The notes under the pieces were generated by a model. That model made no database searches. It worked only from the letters and a program-made list of their open reading frames with translations, and had not been told where the DNA came from. Source: Clostridium sp. CAG:678 (lineage in GTDB: Bacteria > Bacillota > Clostridia > Oscillospirales > Acutalibacteraceae). From it: a DNA stretch of 54,047 bases. Below, piece after piece: positions 9,574 through 17,788 of this stretch; within the stretch, counting starts at the first letter, position 1; every line of letters begins with the position of its first letter. The DNA is taken from NCBI GenBank assembly GCA_000431535.1, contig HF991795.1, positions 1 to 54,047 on the forward strand. The letters run 5' to 3'. The translations under genes and the position numbers were made by a program.

Positions 9574-9896
9574 TAAGACAGTTTCGTTTAAATAAGGAAG
9601 AAAATGAAACCTTAAAGAGAAAAGCAAAGCTGTGTTGCGTTACAGATTCAGCTCTTATTCGTATGCTTATTCTTGGCTTTATTCCTAAACCGAAACCTGA
9701 CAAGGAATTTTATGACGCTCTGCGTTATCTATCTTCCATAAGCAACAGCCTACATCAGATTTCAGCAAAAGCAAATGCTCTCAACTTTGTTGATGTTCCT
9801 AAACTTGAAAAGGAACTCAAAAATATTGAAAAGCTGAAAGATGATTTGTATAGCAAGTATATCAATCCAGACCGAGATGATGACAAATGGCGGTAA
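9558..9896 (+). CDS. MobC-like relaxosome accessory protein
   Basis: This 112-residue protein has an N-terminal ribbon-helix-helix-like segment (IIRQFRLNKEENETLKRKA, then TDSALIRMLILGF) and a C-terminal helical stretch with the LHQISAKANAL motif typical of MobC. Such proteins bind oriT and help the relaxase open the strand. The gene overlaps both DUF3789 upstream and the relaxase downstream, so the three form a tight mobilisation operon right after the structured candidate oriT. Confidence 0.85.
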   Translation: MQRNIIRQFRLNKEENETLKRKAKLCCVTDSALIRMLILGFIPKPKPDKEFYDALRYLSSISNSLHQISAKANALNFVDVPKLEKELKNIEKLKDDLYSKYINPDRDDDKWR

Positions 9897-11302
9897 CAAG
9901 ATTGTGGAAAGTAACAGACAGACTTGACCGTGTGATCGATTATGCCGAAGATGAGGAAAAGACACGCAAACCGAAATTTTCCGACACAGAATGGCAGGCA
10001 CTTAAAGATGTTCTGGAATACGCCAAAGACGAGGAAAAAACTGAACAGCAGTTTTTTGTGACAGGTATAAATTGTAATGCCGGTAAAGCTCGTGAACAGT
10101 TTATTGCAGTTAAACAGCAATACAATAAAACAGACGGCATACAGGCTTATCACGGATATATCAGTTTTAAGGATACAGATAATCTTTCACCTGAGCTTGC
10201 TCATCAAATAGGAATTGAGTTTGTAAACAAAGTTTGGGGTGAGCGATTTCAAATTGTTGTTACCACACACCTTAATACTAAATGCCTGCATTGCCATTAT
10301 GTTATTAATTCTGTATCACTTGTTGATGGTAAGAGATTGCAAAACAAAGAAAAGGCTTGGTTTTATTTTCATCATATTGCAGATGAAATTTGCAAAGAGT
10401 ACGGTTTATCTGTAATCGAAAATCCAGACAGAAACAAAGAACCTGATTATGTCACATACAGGGATAAATACCAAACAACAAAGGAACGGGTGGGTATCCC
10501 TACAAGACAAAATCTTGCCCGTGCTGCCATTGATGATGCTATTGAACATAGCAGAACTATGGAGGAATTTAAAAGGTATCTTTCATCAATGGGATACAAA
10601 TACAAAATCAGTCCAAACCTTAAATACTGGACTATCACTCCAAAAGGCTGGGATAAACCTATAAGGCTTTACAGGCTCGGAGACAATTATACAAACATTC
10701 GCATACAGGAACGCATTAAAGAAAACGATTTATATATGAGTTTAAATGCTAAACCGTTTCAAAAAGCGTTCTATGTACCCAAAGAACACTACAATCCACG
10801 AAAAGCAAAAGGCAGTTTATATAATCTGTATCTGTACTATTGCTATCGCCTTGGAGTGTTCGATAAGCCAAAGGATAATCAGAAAACAAAAGAATACAAC
10901 AGACTGCATTATCTTCTGCGTGAAGATTTAATGAAAGCAGACAAATACTCACAGGAGGCAGAGCTGCTCGGTAAGAATCACATTGATACTTCCGAGCAGC
11001 TTTTCTCATATAAAGAGACGGTGGAAAAGGAAATTGAAACGCTTACAGATGAAAGAAAACACCTGAGAAACAAAATTCGTCATAAGGACATAAGCGAGGT
11101 TGAACTTTCAAAACTCAAGAGCGAAATTTCCAACATATCCGCACGGCTCAAAAAACTACGCAATGAGCTTAATCTCTGCAACGATATTGCCCAGCGTTCT
11201 CAAGTAATTGAAGAAAAGGTTGAGCAAATCGAAAAAGACGAAGAAAAGCAAATGCGTAAATACAAAGACAAGGAGGAAAAGTCAAATGAACAGCTCAGGT
11301 GA
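9887..11302 (+). CDS. MOBP-type relaxase (VirD2-like)
   Basis: This is a 471-residue relaxase of the PF03432 family. The HUH metal-binding motif is seen in HLNTKCLHCHYVINSV (about residues 126-141), preceded by GYISFKD. Tyr residues near the N-terminus or in the first domain would be the nucleophile, but I cannot pick the catalytic one with certainty. The C-terminal third is a long coiled coil (KETVEKEIETLTDERKHL onward). The enzyme is expected to nick oriT, stay covalently bound to the 5' end and be delivered to the VirD4 coupling protein. It overlaps MobC by 10 nt and PcfB by 17 nt. Confidence 0.92.
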   Translation: MAVTRLWKVTDRLDRVIDYAEDEEKTRKPKFSDTEWQALKDVLEYAKDEEKTEQQFFVTGINCNAGKAREQFIAVKQQYNKTDGIQAYHGYISFKDTDNLSPELAHQIGIEFVNKVWGERFQIVVTTHLNTKCLHCHYVINSVSLVDGKRLQNKEKAWFYFHHIADEICKEYGLSVIENPDRNKEPDYVTYRDKYQTTKERVGIPTRQNLARAAIDDAIEHSRTMEEFKRYLSSMGYKYKISPNLKYWTITPKGWDKPIRLYRLGDNYTNIRIQERIKENDLYMSLNAKPFQKAFYVPKEHYNPRKAKGSLYNLYLYYCYRLGVFDKPKDNQKTKEYNRLHYLLREDLMKADKYSQEAELLGKNHIDTSEQLFSYKETVEKEIETLTDERKHLRNKIRHKDISEVELSKLKSEISNISARLKKLRNELNLCNDIAQRSQVIEEKVEQIEKDEEKQMRKYKDKEEKSNEQLR

Positions 11303-12107
11303 CGCAGCCGAACAGGTTGTAAGGCTGTCCCTTGAAGGCTTTGAGGTAGTCGCAAAGGTATCGGGCGAAGCTGCTAAAAACATTGCCCTTCTTCTCATAT
11401 CTGCTCTTAAACAGGAACAGAAAACAAAGGGCAAGGCAAGACTTACCAATATGATTAAGTCAGGCAAAGAACTTAAAGTCTATACCATTCAGCAGAAAGA
11501 CCTTAAAGAGTTCACCAAACACGCAAAAAAATACGGCGTACTTTATACCGTGTTGCGTGACAGAAACAACAAAGACAAAGGCTCTGCTGTTGACATCATC
11601 GCAAGAGCGGACGATGCGTCAAAAATTCAGAGAATAATAGACCGCTTTGACCTTGCAACAGTCGATAAAGGCTCTATCGTTACACAGTCGGAAAAGGCTA
11701 TCGAGGAACGCAGGAAAAAAGCTGAAGAAAAACCTGAAAAAACCGAAAACGATGAGTTATTTAACGAGTTGTTTGAAGATGACGCAAAAGAAAAAACTTC
11801 TGAAAGCGAGCATAAACCCGCCGAAAGAGAAAACCCTTTTATTCCTCAGACGGAAAAAAGCCCTCCGTCCGAGAAAAGCTCAACAAGGGAAAGTACATTA
11901 TCTGACGAGGGTACTGTTGTAAAAGACAAGAAAAAGCCGTCGGTCAAGAAAAAACTTGAAGAATACAGACGCAGGTCGAAACAGCAGAAAGAGCAGGATA
12001 AGGATACCCCTGTTATTGAAGAAAAACCAAAGGCACAGGAAAAGCCTGCGGTAACAGAACACAAACAGCCAAAGCCAACCAAAAACAAAAAGACAAAGGA
12101 GAGATGA
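11286..12107 (+). CDS. PcfB-like (DUF3801) transfer protein
   Basis: The start is ATG 11286, with AGGAGG at 11272-11277. Residues 1-125 match the PcfB/DUF3801 fold (GDAAEQVVRLSLEGFEVVAK; VYTIQQKDLKEFTKHAKKYG). PcfB of pCF10 is a relaxosome adaptor that links the relaxase to the coupling protein. The rest is a long low-complexity tail of Lys, Glu and Pro, probably disordered and perhaps a flexible docking region. It lies between the relaxase and the ArdC-like gene, within the same operon. Confidence 0.85.
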   Translation: MNSSGDAAEQVVRLSLEGFEVVAKVSGEAAKNIALLLISALKQEQKTKGKARLTNMIKSGKELKVYTIQQKDLKEFTKHAKKYGVLYTVLRDRNNKDKGSAVDIIARADDASKIQRIIDRFDLATVDKGSIVTQSEKAIEERRKKAEEKPEKTENDELFNELFEDDAKEKTSESEHKPAERENPFIPQTEKSPPSEKSSTRESTLSDEGTVVKDKKKPSVKKKLEEYRRRSKQQKEQDKDTPVIEEKPKAQEKPAVTEHKQPKPTKNKKTKER

Positions 12108-12110
12108 TTT

Positions 12111-12989
12111 ATGGCTTACACACCTAAACAGAGAACATTTAGAAAGCGTGAAACAAAAGAGGAATTTGCAGCACGCAAAAAGGCAGAAAAGGAAGCGGCT
12201 TATGAAAGTATAGACGCTGCCATTTCCGAAATGATGCAGAGTGAGGAATCATTCAAAGATTATCTCACATTTCAGTCTCGTATGGAACGCTATACGGTAT
12301 CGAATACGCTTCTCATAATGTCACAGCGCCCCGACGCAACACAGCTTAAATCCGCTGATTCGTGGAACGAGCTTGGGGCGACAATCAACAAGGGTGAGAA
12401 AGGTATTCACATTCTTGAACCCCACGATTTTGTGGACGATGAGGGCAACCAGAGAACATCATACAATATCAAAAATGTATTCGATATTGCACAGACTAAC
12501 GCAGAGCCGCTGCCTGCCAAGACTTTTGACCGTTCGCCAAAAGCGCTTGTCAAGGCAATGCTTAATGCAACGCCCATTAACAAAGCGGCTGTTGACGAGC
12601 TTCCAATCGAAAATTCAACAGCATACTTTGACGACAAGAGCAAAACTCTTATGGTCAAAAAGCACTCTGACACCGTATCAATGTTCAAGGACATTGCAAG
12701 AGAACTTTCTCTTGCAGAAATTGCAGCTAACAGCGACGAGTACAACCGTACCGAGTGCCTTCCTTCAGCCGTATGTGCTTCATATATGCTCTGCGAAAAG
12801 TACGGCATTGATAACAGCGACATCAATGTTGAAAGCTCCAAAGCTATGTGGAAAGGAAAAGAAAACAAAGATGTACGCATTATGCTCACAATGGCAAATG
12901 ACAGCCTTTATTCATTGAGCAAGGACATCTATGTTGAAATGAACAAGGCTAAAGACAAGGAGCCTAAAACACAGGAACAGACAAGATAG
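12111..12989 (+). CDS. ArdC N-terminal-domain protein (antirestriction-like)
   Basis: The 292-residue protein contains the ssDNA-binding ArdC N-terminal pattern: RMERYTVSNTLLIMSQRPDA, then a W, then INKGEKGIHILEP. The zinc metallopeptidase HExxH found in full ArdC is not seen; a helical, divergent domain follows. ArdC-type proteins protect incoming single-stranded DNA from host restriction. A purely DNA-binding role is possible here given the missing metal site. It begins 3 nt after pcfB. Confidence 0.75.
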   Translation: MAYTPKQRTFRKRETKEEFAARKKAEKEAAYESIDAAISEMMQSEESFKDYLTFQSRMERYTVSNTLLIMSQRPDATQLKSADSWNELGATINKGEKGIHILEPHDFVDDEGNQRTSYNIKNVFDIAQTNAEPLPAKTFDRSPKALVKAMLNATPINKAAVDELPIENSTAYFDDKSKTLMVKKHSDTVSMFKDIARELSLAEIAANSDEYNRTECLPSAVCASYMLCEKYGIDNSDINVESSKAMWKGKENKDVRIMLTMANDSLYSLSKDIYVEMNKAKDKEPKTQEQTR

Positions 12990-13002
12990 GAGGTAACTGT
13001 CG

Positions 13003-13200
13003 GTGAAAGAAGAACGCTACTATCTTGCTCTTAATGATGACGAACAAAGCCTTTTGATAAGGTCGCTTAACGATGAAAGGACTGCACAGATAAAAAAAGG
13101 CAAAGCAGTTGACGCTATTGACGAGCTTATCGTCAAGGTCGGTAAAGCACCTTTAAAGAAATTCAAAGTGCTTGAAAGGTCGGAGTGTGGTGCAAGATAG
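13003..13200 (+). CDS. Small conserved ICE protein, 65 residues (GTG start)
   Basis: GTG at 13003 follows AGGAGG at 12989-12994. The protein is short and charged (YYLALNDDEQSLLIRSLND), with a helix-helix pattern seen in small ORFs that precede virD4 in Tn1549-like elements. No function is known. Its last codons overlap the coupling-protein gene, suggesting coupling of translation. Confidence 0.65.
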   Translation: MKEERYYLALNDDEQSLLIRSLNDERTAQIKKGKAVDAIDELIVKVGKAPLKKFKVLERSECGAR

Positions 13201-15007
13201 AAACAACAAAAAAGCAATTACCATTCTTTGCGTTCTTGGTGTTTTCCCTGTAATATGGCTTGGTCTTTCTATTGCGCCGTCAGTTAATGGCGGTATAGCG
13301 GAAATCATACCTAAATTAGCCGAAGTAATTAACAATCCATTTAATATAACGCTTTGTGAGGACAGCTTAAAAACTGTCCTCACTTTGCTTTTGATATATG
13401 CGATAGTTGTCGGAGTAATAATCTCAAGTTTGAGAAATTACAGGCGTGGAGAGGAACACGGCTCGGCTAAATGGGGCGATGTAAAAAAAGTCAATAAGAA
13501 ATACCACCAAAAGCCTGAAAACAACAACAAGATAATGACGCAGGGAGTGGCAATAGGACTTAACGCAAAGAAACACAGAAGAAACCTTAATACCCTTGTA
13601 TGCGGCGGTTCTGGTGCAGGTAAAACATTTTTCTATGCAAAGCCTAACCTTATGCAATGCAACTGTTCTTTTGTTACAACAGATCCAAAGGGTGAAATTT
13701 TGAGAAACTGCGGACAGATGCTCAAAGATCAGGGATATATACTTAGGGTGCTTGACCTTATCAATATGGACAGAAGCGACTGCTACAATCCTTTTGTTTA
13801 TCTTAAAAGCGACAATGATGTGCAGCGTATGGTTACAAATTTGTTTAAGGCAACTACGCCGAAGAACTCAACCAACAACGATCCGTTTTGGGATAACCTT
13901 GCACAAACGCTTTTACTTGCACTTGTTTTTTATCTCCACTATGAAGCGCCTGAAGAAGAAAAGAACTTTGCAATGGTTATGGAAATGATTAGAGCAGGAG
14001 CTATTGAAGATGAGGAGGAGCAGTCATACAGTCCTCTCGATATGCTGTTTTATGAGCTTGAAAGCAAAAATCCCGAACATATTGCTGTTAAATATTATCG
14101 TTCATATCATTCAGGCTCAAATAAGACGCTGAAATCAATACAAATCACTCTTATTTCAAGACTTGATAAATTCAACCTTGACAGCCTTGCTTCTATGACT
14201 ATAACCGATGACCTTGAACTTGATAAGCTGGGAGAGCAAAAAACAGCGTTATTTGCAGTAATTCCCGATAACGATACAAGTTTTAATTTCCTTGTTTCAA
14301 TGCTTTATTCGCAGTTATTTCAGTCCTTGTTTTACTCGGCAGACACAATACACAAAGGTGCATTGCCTATACCTGTTCATTTTCTTATGGACGAGTTTGC
14401 CAATGTGTCTCTTCCTGATGATTTTGACAAAATCTTGTCTGTAATGCGTTCCCGTGGTGTTTCTGTATCAATCATTATACAGAATATGGCACAGCTCAAA
14501 GCCTTGTTTGAGAAGCAATGGGAGAGCATTGTGGGTAACTGTGATGAGTTTCTTTATCTCGGTGGTAACGAGCAATCAACGCACAAATATGTTTCCGAAC
14601 TGCTGGGCAAAGAAACAATCGACACAAACACTTACGGAAAAAGCCACGGCAGAAACGGTAATTATTCAACAAATTACCAAATCAGCGGCAGAGAGCTTAT
14701 GACACCTGACGAGGTGCGTATGCTTGACAACAAATATGCAATTCTGTTTATCCGTGGTGAGCGACCTGTACTTGATTTAAAGTACAACATTTTCAAACAC
14801 CCGAAGTTTGCTTTAACTGAGGACGGAGGGGCAAAGCCATATATTCACAATGAGGTTACAGATGATGCAATAACAATCTCGTTTCCAAACATTTCAATCA
14901 GCGATATTGATAATATCTCGGTTGACGATTACGGATACGAGCTTGTCGCAGATGTTGACCTCGAAAAAGAATTTGAAATGGAGGAAAAGTCAATTGAGAA
15001 AACTTAA
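13187..15007 (+). CDS. VirD4-type coupling protein (T4CP)
   Basis: Start choice is uncertain: TTG 13172 or GTG 13187/13190. GTG 13187 is preferred because AAAGG at 13175-13179 is 7 nt upstream. Two N-terminal transmembrane helices (about residues 10-30 and 60-80) precede a VirD4 ATPase domain: Walker A CGGSGAGKTFFY, TTDPKGE, and Walker B FLMDEFANV followed by SVMRSRGVSVSIIIQN. The protein is the membrane ATPase that receives the relaxase-DNA complex and feeds it to the VirB4/VirB6 channel. It overlaps the Maff2 gene by 14 nt. Confidence 0.92.
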   Translation: MVQDRNNKKAITILCVLGVFPVIWLGLSIAPSVNGGIAEIIPKLAEVINNPFNITLCEDSLKTVLTLLLIYAIVVGVIISSLRNYRRGEEHGSAKWGDVKKVNKKYHQKPENNNKIMTQGVAIGLNAKKHRRNLNTLVCGGSGAGKTFFYAKPNLMQCNCSFVTTDPKGEILRNCGQMLKDQGYILRVLDLINMDRSDCYNPFVYLKSDNDVQRMVTNLFKATTPKNSTNNDPFWDNLAQTLLLALVFYLHYEAPEEEKNFAMVMEMIRAGAIEDEEEQSYSPLDMLFYELESKNPEHIAVKYYRSYHSGSNKTLKSIQITLISRLDKFNLDSLASMTITDDLELDKLGEQKTALFAVIPDNDTSFNFLVSMLYSQLFQSLFYSADTIHKGALPIPVHFLMDEFANVSLPDDFDKILSVMRSRGVSVSIIIQNMAQLKALFEKQWESIVGNCDEFLYLGGNEQSTHKYVSELLGKETIDTNTYGKSHGRNGNYSTNYQISGRELMTPDEVRMLDNKYAILFIRGERPVLDLKYNIFKHPKFALTEDGGAKPYIHNEVTDDAITISFPNISISDIDNISVDDYGYELVADVDLEKEFEMEEKSIEKT

Positions 15008-15329
15008 TGAAAACAAGTCGGCTTTAAGCAAATCACAGAAAAAAGAAAGCAGAGTGCTTGCTGTTATAACAGCTTTTGTACTCTGCTTTTGTGTAAGCAT
15101 AACTGCTTTTGCTGACAATGAGGCGCTTAATGCCGTCAACAATTTATCCACTTTTATCTTCGGTCTTATCCGTGCAGTAGGTATTATCATTCTGGGCTGG
15201 GGTATTGTTCAGGTAGGACTTTCATTCCAATCTCACGATCCCTCGCAGAGATCCAACGGCTTTCTCACCCTTGCTGGCGGTTTGGTTATTACCTTTGCAA
15301 AGGAGATACTCGATCTAATTGTAGGATAA
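14994..15329 (+). CDS. Maff2/VirB2-like membrane protein (TTG start)
   Basis: The preferred start is TTG 14994, with GAGG at 14981-14984. The 111-residue protein has a signal-like helix ending near AFADNEA, then two hydrophobic helices separated by the short polar loop QSHDPSQRSNGF. This is the Maff2 family layout, generally taken as a VirB2-like small subunit of the Gram-positive transfer channel. It lies between virD4 and virB6, as expected. Confidence 0.8.
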   Translation: MRKLNENKSALSKSQKKESRVLAVITAFVLCFCVSITAFADNEALNAVNNLSTFIFGLIRAVGIIILGWGIVQVGLSFQSHDPSQRSNGFLTLAGGLVITFAKEILDLIVG

Positions 15330-15337
15330 AAATAAAC

Positions 15338-15372
15338 GGGCAAGCGGTATATAATTATCCACTTGCCCTTCT
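15338..15372 (+). terminator. Attenuator-like hairpin before the MT-A70 gene
   Basis: GGGCAAGCGG at 15338-15347 pairs with CCACTTGCCC at 15359-15368 with one mismatch; TTCTT follows. The run of T is short, so this may only reduce transcription into the next genes. Confidence 0.5.
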
Positions 15373-15385
15373 TGGAGGTGAAATA

Positions 15386-15943
15386 TTGAAAAAATATAGT
15401 ATAATATACGCCGACCCGCCGTGAAGGTATAAGGTGTATTCGGAAAAAGGCTTAGGTCGTTCAGCGGAAAATCATTACCCTACTATGAGCCTTGAAGATA
15501 TTAAAAATTTGCCTATTAATAATTTAGCAGATAAAAATTGTGTTTTATTTATGTGGACAACAATACCTTTACTTAAAGATAGCTTTTCTGTATTAGATTC
15601 TTGGGGGTTTGAATACAAAAGCATTGCGTTTGTTTGGATAAAGTTAAACAAAAAATCTGATACATTATTTTGGGGTATGGGACATTGGACGAGATCTAAT
15701 GCTGAATTATGCATTCTGGCGACAAAAGGTCATCCTAAACGCAAATCCGCAAAGGTTCATCAAGTAATTATGTCACATATTCAGCAACACAGTAAAAAAC
15801 CTGATGAAGCAAGAGAAAGGATAATAGAACTTATAGGTGACTTACCCCGTATTGAATTGTTTGCAAGAGAAAAAAAAGACGGCTGGGATTCTTGGGGTAA
15901 CGAGATAGAATGCGATATAAATATGGACGAATATATTATATGA
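15386..15943 (+). pseudogene. MT-A70 family adenine methyltransferase, nonsense codon in DPPW motif
   Basis: The gene begins at TTG 15386 after GGAGG at 15374-15378 and reads MKKYSIIYADPP, then TGA at 15422-15424, then RYKVYSEKG in the same frame. In this family the residue at the stop is the Trp of the catalytic DPPW motif; TGG to TGA is a single base change. The rest of the frame is intact: the HYPTMSLEDI region, FMWTTIPLL, and the C-terminal RIELFAREKKDGWDSWGNE. A downstream restart at GTG 15434 would give a protein lacking the SAM/catalytic motif. Most likely this is a recent inactivation, or read-through yields little enzyme. Confidence 0.85.
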
Positions 15944-15960
15944 TATAGGAGGTGGTTTTG

Positions 15961-16797
15961 TTGTCAGATAACTGGGTAGTGCAAAACCTTGAAAACGCAC
16001 TTGATACTTGGAACGAAAAGTTATCTGAGATATGGAGTTTGCTTACACAATCTCCGCAAGACTTTAAAGGCGGCACAATTTGGGAAGTAATAGTAGATAT
16101 TAACAGGGCAGTACAGGCAATCGGTTTAGCATTGCTTGTACTTTTTTTCGTTATAGGTATGGTAAAAACCTGTTCTTCCTTTGTTGATGTCAAGAAGCCT
16201 GAACACGCATTAAAACTGTTTATTCGTTTTATCCTTGCAAAAGGCTTGGTAACATACGGAATGGAACTTATGCTTGCTATGTTCAGTATTGCACAAGGTA
16301 TCATTTCAACAATAATGGATAGTTCAGGCTTATCGTCGAACTCAGATACAACTTTGCCTGATGAAATGATTACTGCTATTGAAAGCTGTGACTTTTTTGA
16401 GTCTATACCTTTATGGGCAGTAACATTAATCGGCAGTTTGTTTATCACAGTATTGTCATTTATCTTGATATTAACTGTGTATGGCAGATTTTTCAAAATA
16501 TATATGTTTACTGCTCTTGCACCTATTCCCTTTTCAACCTTTGCAGGAGAGCCTACACAAAATGTTGGTAGGTCATTTGTTAAATCATACTGCGGAGTGT
16601 TGCTTGAAGGTGCAGTAATAATACTTGCCTGTATCATATTTTCACTGTATGCTGCTTCACCGCCGCAGGTCGATACTGACGCATCAGCAGTAACAATGGT
16701 TTGGAAATATGTAGGCGAACTTGTATTTAATATGCTTGTTCTTGTAGGAACGGTAAAAATGTCAGACCGCATCATTCACGAAATGATGGGAATGTAA
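15961..16797 (+). CDS. VirB6/TrbL-like channel membrane protein
   Basis: TTG 15961 is favoured, since AGGAGG lies at 15947-15952 and the earlier GTG 15952 overlaps it. The protein is about 278 residues with about six hydrophobic helices (for example LALLVLFFVIGMV, WAVTLIGSLFITVL, AVIILACIIFSLYA). Its sequence and position match the CD1112/VirB6-like conserved membrane protein of Clostridia ICEs. It would form the inner part of the translocation channel with Maff2, PrgI and VirB4. Confidence 0.8.
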   Translation: MSDNWVVQNLENALDTWNEKLSEIWSLLTQSPQDFKGGTIWEVIVDINRAVQAIGLALLVLFFVIGMVKTCSSFVDVKKPEHALKLFIRFILAKGLVTYGMELMLAMFSIAQGIISTIMDSSGLSSNSDTTLPDEMITAIESCDFFESIPLWAVTLIGSLFITVLSFILILTVYGRFFKIYMFTALAPIPFSTFAGEPTQNVGRSFVKSYCGVLLEGAVIILACIIFSLYAASPPQVDTDASAVTMVWKYVGELVFNMLVLVGTVKMSDRIIHEMMGM

Positions 16798-16813
16798 ATA
16801 AGGAGGAAATATT

Positions 16814-17398
16814 ATGTTAAGCAATAACCCGATAAGAAGCGATGATCCGCAGGCTATCGAAAAACTCACTGCAAAACTTAAATCCTGTCAGGAAATGCAG
16901 GAGTATATGAAGGAAGCAAATAAATACTACCGCAGAAACGGTACAATGAAAGGCTTTCCCGACCTTGATGATGAAAAGGCTGAAAAGATTGACGCTAAAA
17001 TTAAAAACAGCTATTCTTGGGAGCGTCAGCCGTTTCCGCAGTATCACTTGCAGGGGAACAATCAGGAAATTCACAGACTTAAAAAGCGTATCGAAGAACT
17101 TACCCGCAACAAAGAGGTTGGCTTTGTCGGCTGGGAATTTGAGGGTGGTACGGCAGAGCCTAATACTGAAATCAATCGCTTACAGTTATTCTTTGACGAG
17201 AAGCCGTCGGCTGAACAAAGAACAGAGCTTAAGATGAATGGCTTTAGATGGGCGCCGTCTGAACAGGCTTGGCAAAGACAGCTTAATGAATCGGCAATCT
17301 ATTCTGCAAGCCGTATTGAGTTCTTGAAAACAAAGGACGGCAAACTCCCGTATCAAATTCAGCCTAAAGTTCCGTCAAAAGAAAATATGGAAAGGTAG
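16814..17398 (+). CDS. Conserved ICE protein with coiled-coil and FRWAP motif, unknown function
   Basis: This 194-residue soluble protein has a strong AGGAGG at 16801-16806. The N-terminal half is helical and charged (KLKSCQEMQEYMKEANKYYR), with a coiled segment at about residues 88-100. The C-terminal part holds LFFDEKPSAEQRTELKMNGF, then RWAPSEQAWQRQL, a small domain seen in many Clostridia ICE proteins of unknown role. It sits in the middle of the channel genes, so a regulatory or DNA-handling role in transfer is likely but unproven. Confidence 0.6.
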   Translation: MLSNNPIRSDDPQAIEKLTAKLKSCQEMQEYMKEANKYYRRNGTMKGFPDLDDEKAEKIDAKIKNSYSWERQPFPQYHLQGNNQEIHRLKKRIEELTRNKEVGFVGWEFEGGTAEPNTEINRLQLFFDEKPSAEQRTELKMNGFRWAPSEQAWQRQLNESAIYSASRIEFLKTKDGKLPYQIQPKVPSKENMER

Positions 17399-17404
17399 TG
17401 CAGT

Positions 17405-17788
17405 ATGGATATTCGTATCAATAAGGAGTTTCGTGATTACAGCGAAACCATATATTTCGGGTTGAATATGCGCCAGCTCGTTTTTTCTGCCTGCGCTGTC
17501 GGTATAGCTGTCGCCTCATATTTTCTGCTCAAGCCGTATTTGAGTATGGAAACATTATCTTGGCTTTGCATTTTACTTGCCGCACCGTTTGCCGTACTCG
17601 GTTTTGTAAAGTACAACGGTATGACTGCGGAAAAGTTTATATGGGCGTGGATAAAATCAGAAGTGCTGACACCTAAAAGGCTTGTTTTTAAGGCAGAAGA
17701 TAAGCTGTATAAGGAAAGCAAGGAAACCATTAAACAAAAGGAAAGAGAGGTATATAAGAACAATGAAAACACTCAAGCTGATGAATAA
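17405..17788 (+). CDS. PrgI-family (VirB3-like) membrane protein
   Basis: The 127-residue protein has the PrgI beginning (IRINKEFRDYSETIYFGLNM), then two adjacent hydrophobic helices at about residues 26-45 and 50-68, then a charged C-terminal tail. PrgI proteins pair with VirB4 in Gram-positive conjugation channels. The 3' end overlaps the virB4 start by 26 nt, supporting coordinated synthesis. Confidence 0.85.
   Translation: MDIRINKEFRDYSETIYFGLNMRQLVFSACAVGIAVASYFLLKPYLSMETLSWLCILLAAPFAVLGFVKYNGMTAEKFIWAWIKSEVLTPKRLVFKAEDKLYKESKETIKQKEREVYKNNENTQADE

Noticed and set aside
15422-15424. TGA read as Trp or selenocysteine (genetic-code change)
   Set aside because: TGA ends many other genes here, for example those stopping at 32629 and 36297, and TGG is used for Trp elsewhere. 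No convincing SECIS-like hairpin follows the codon.
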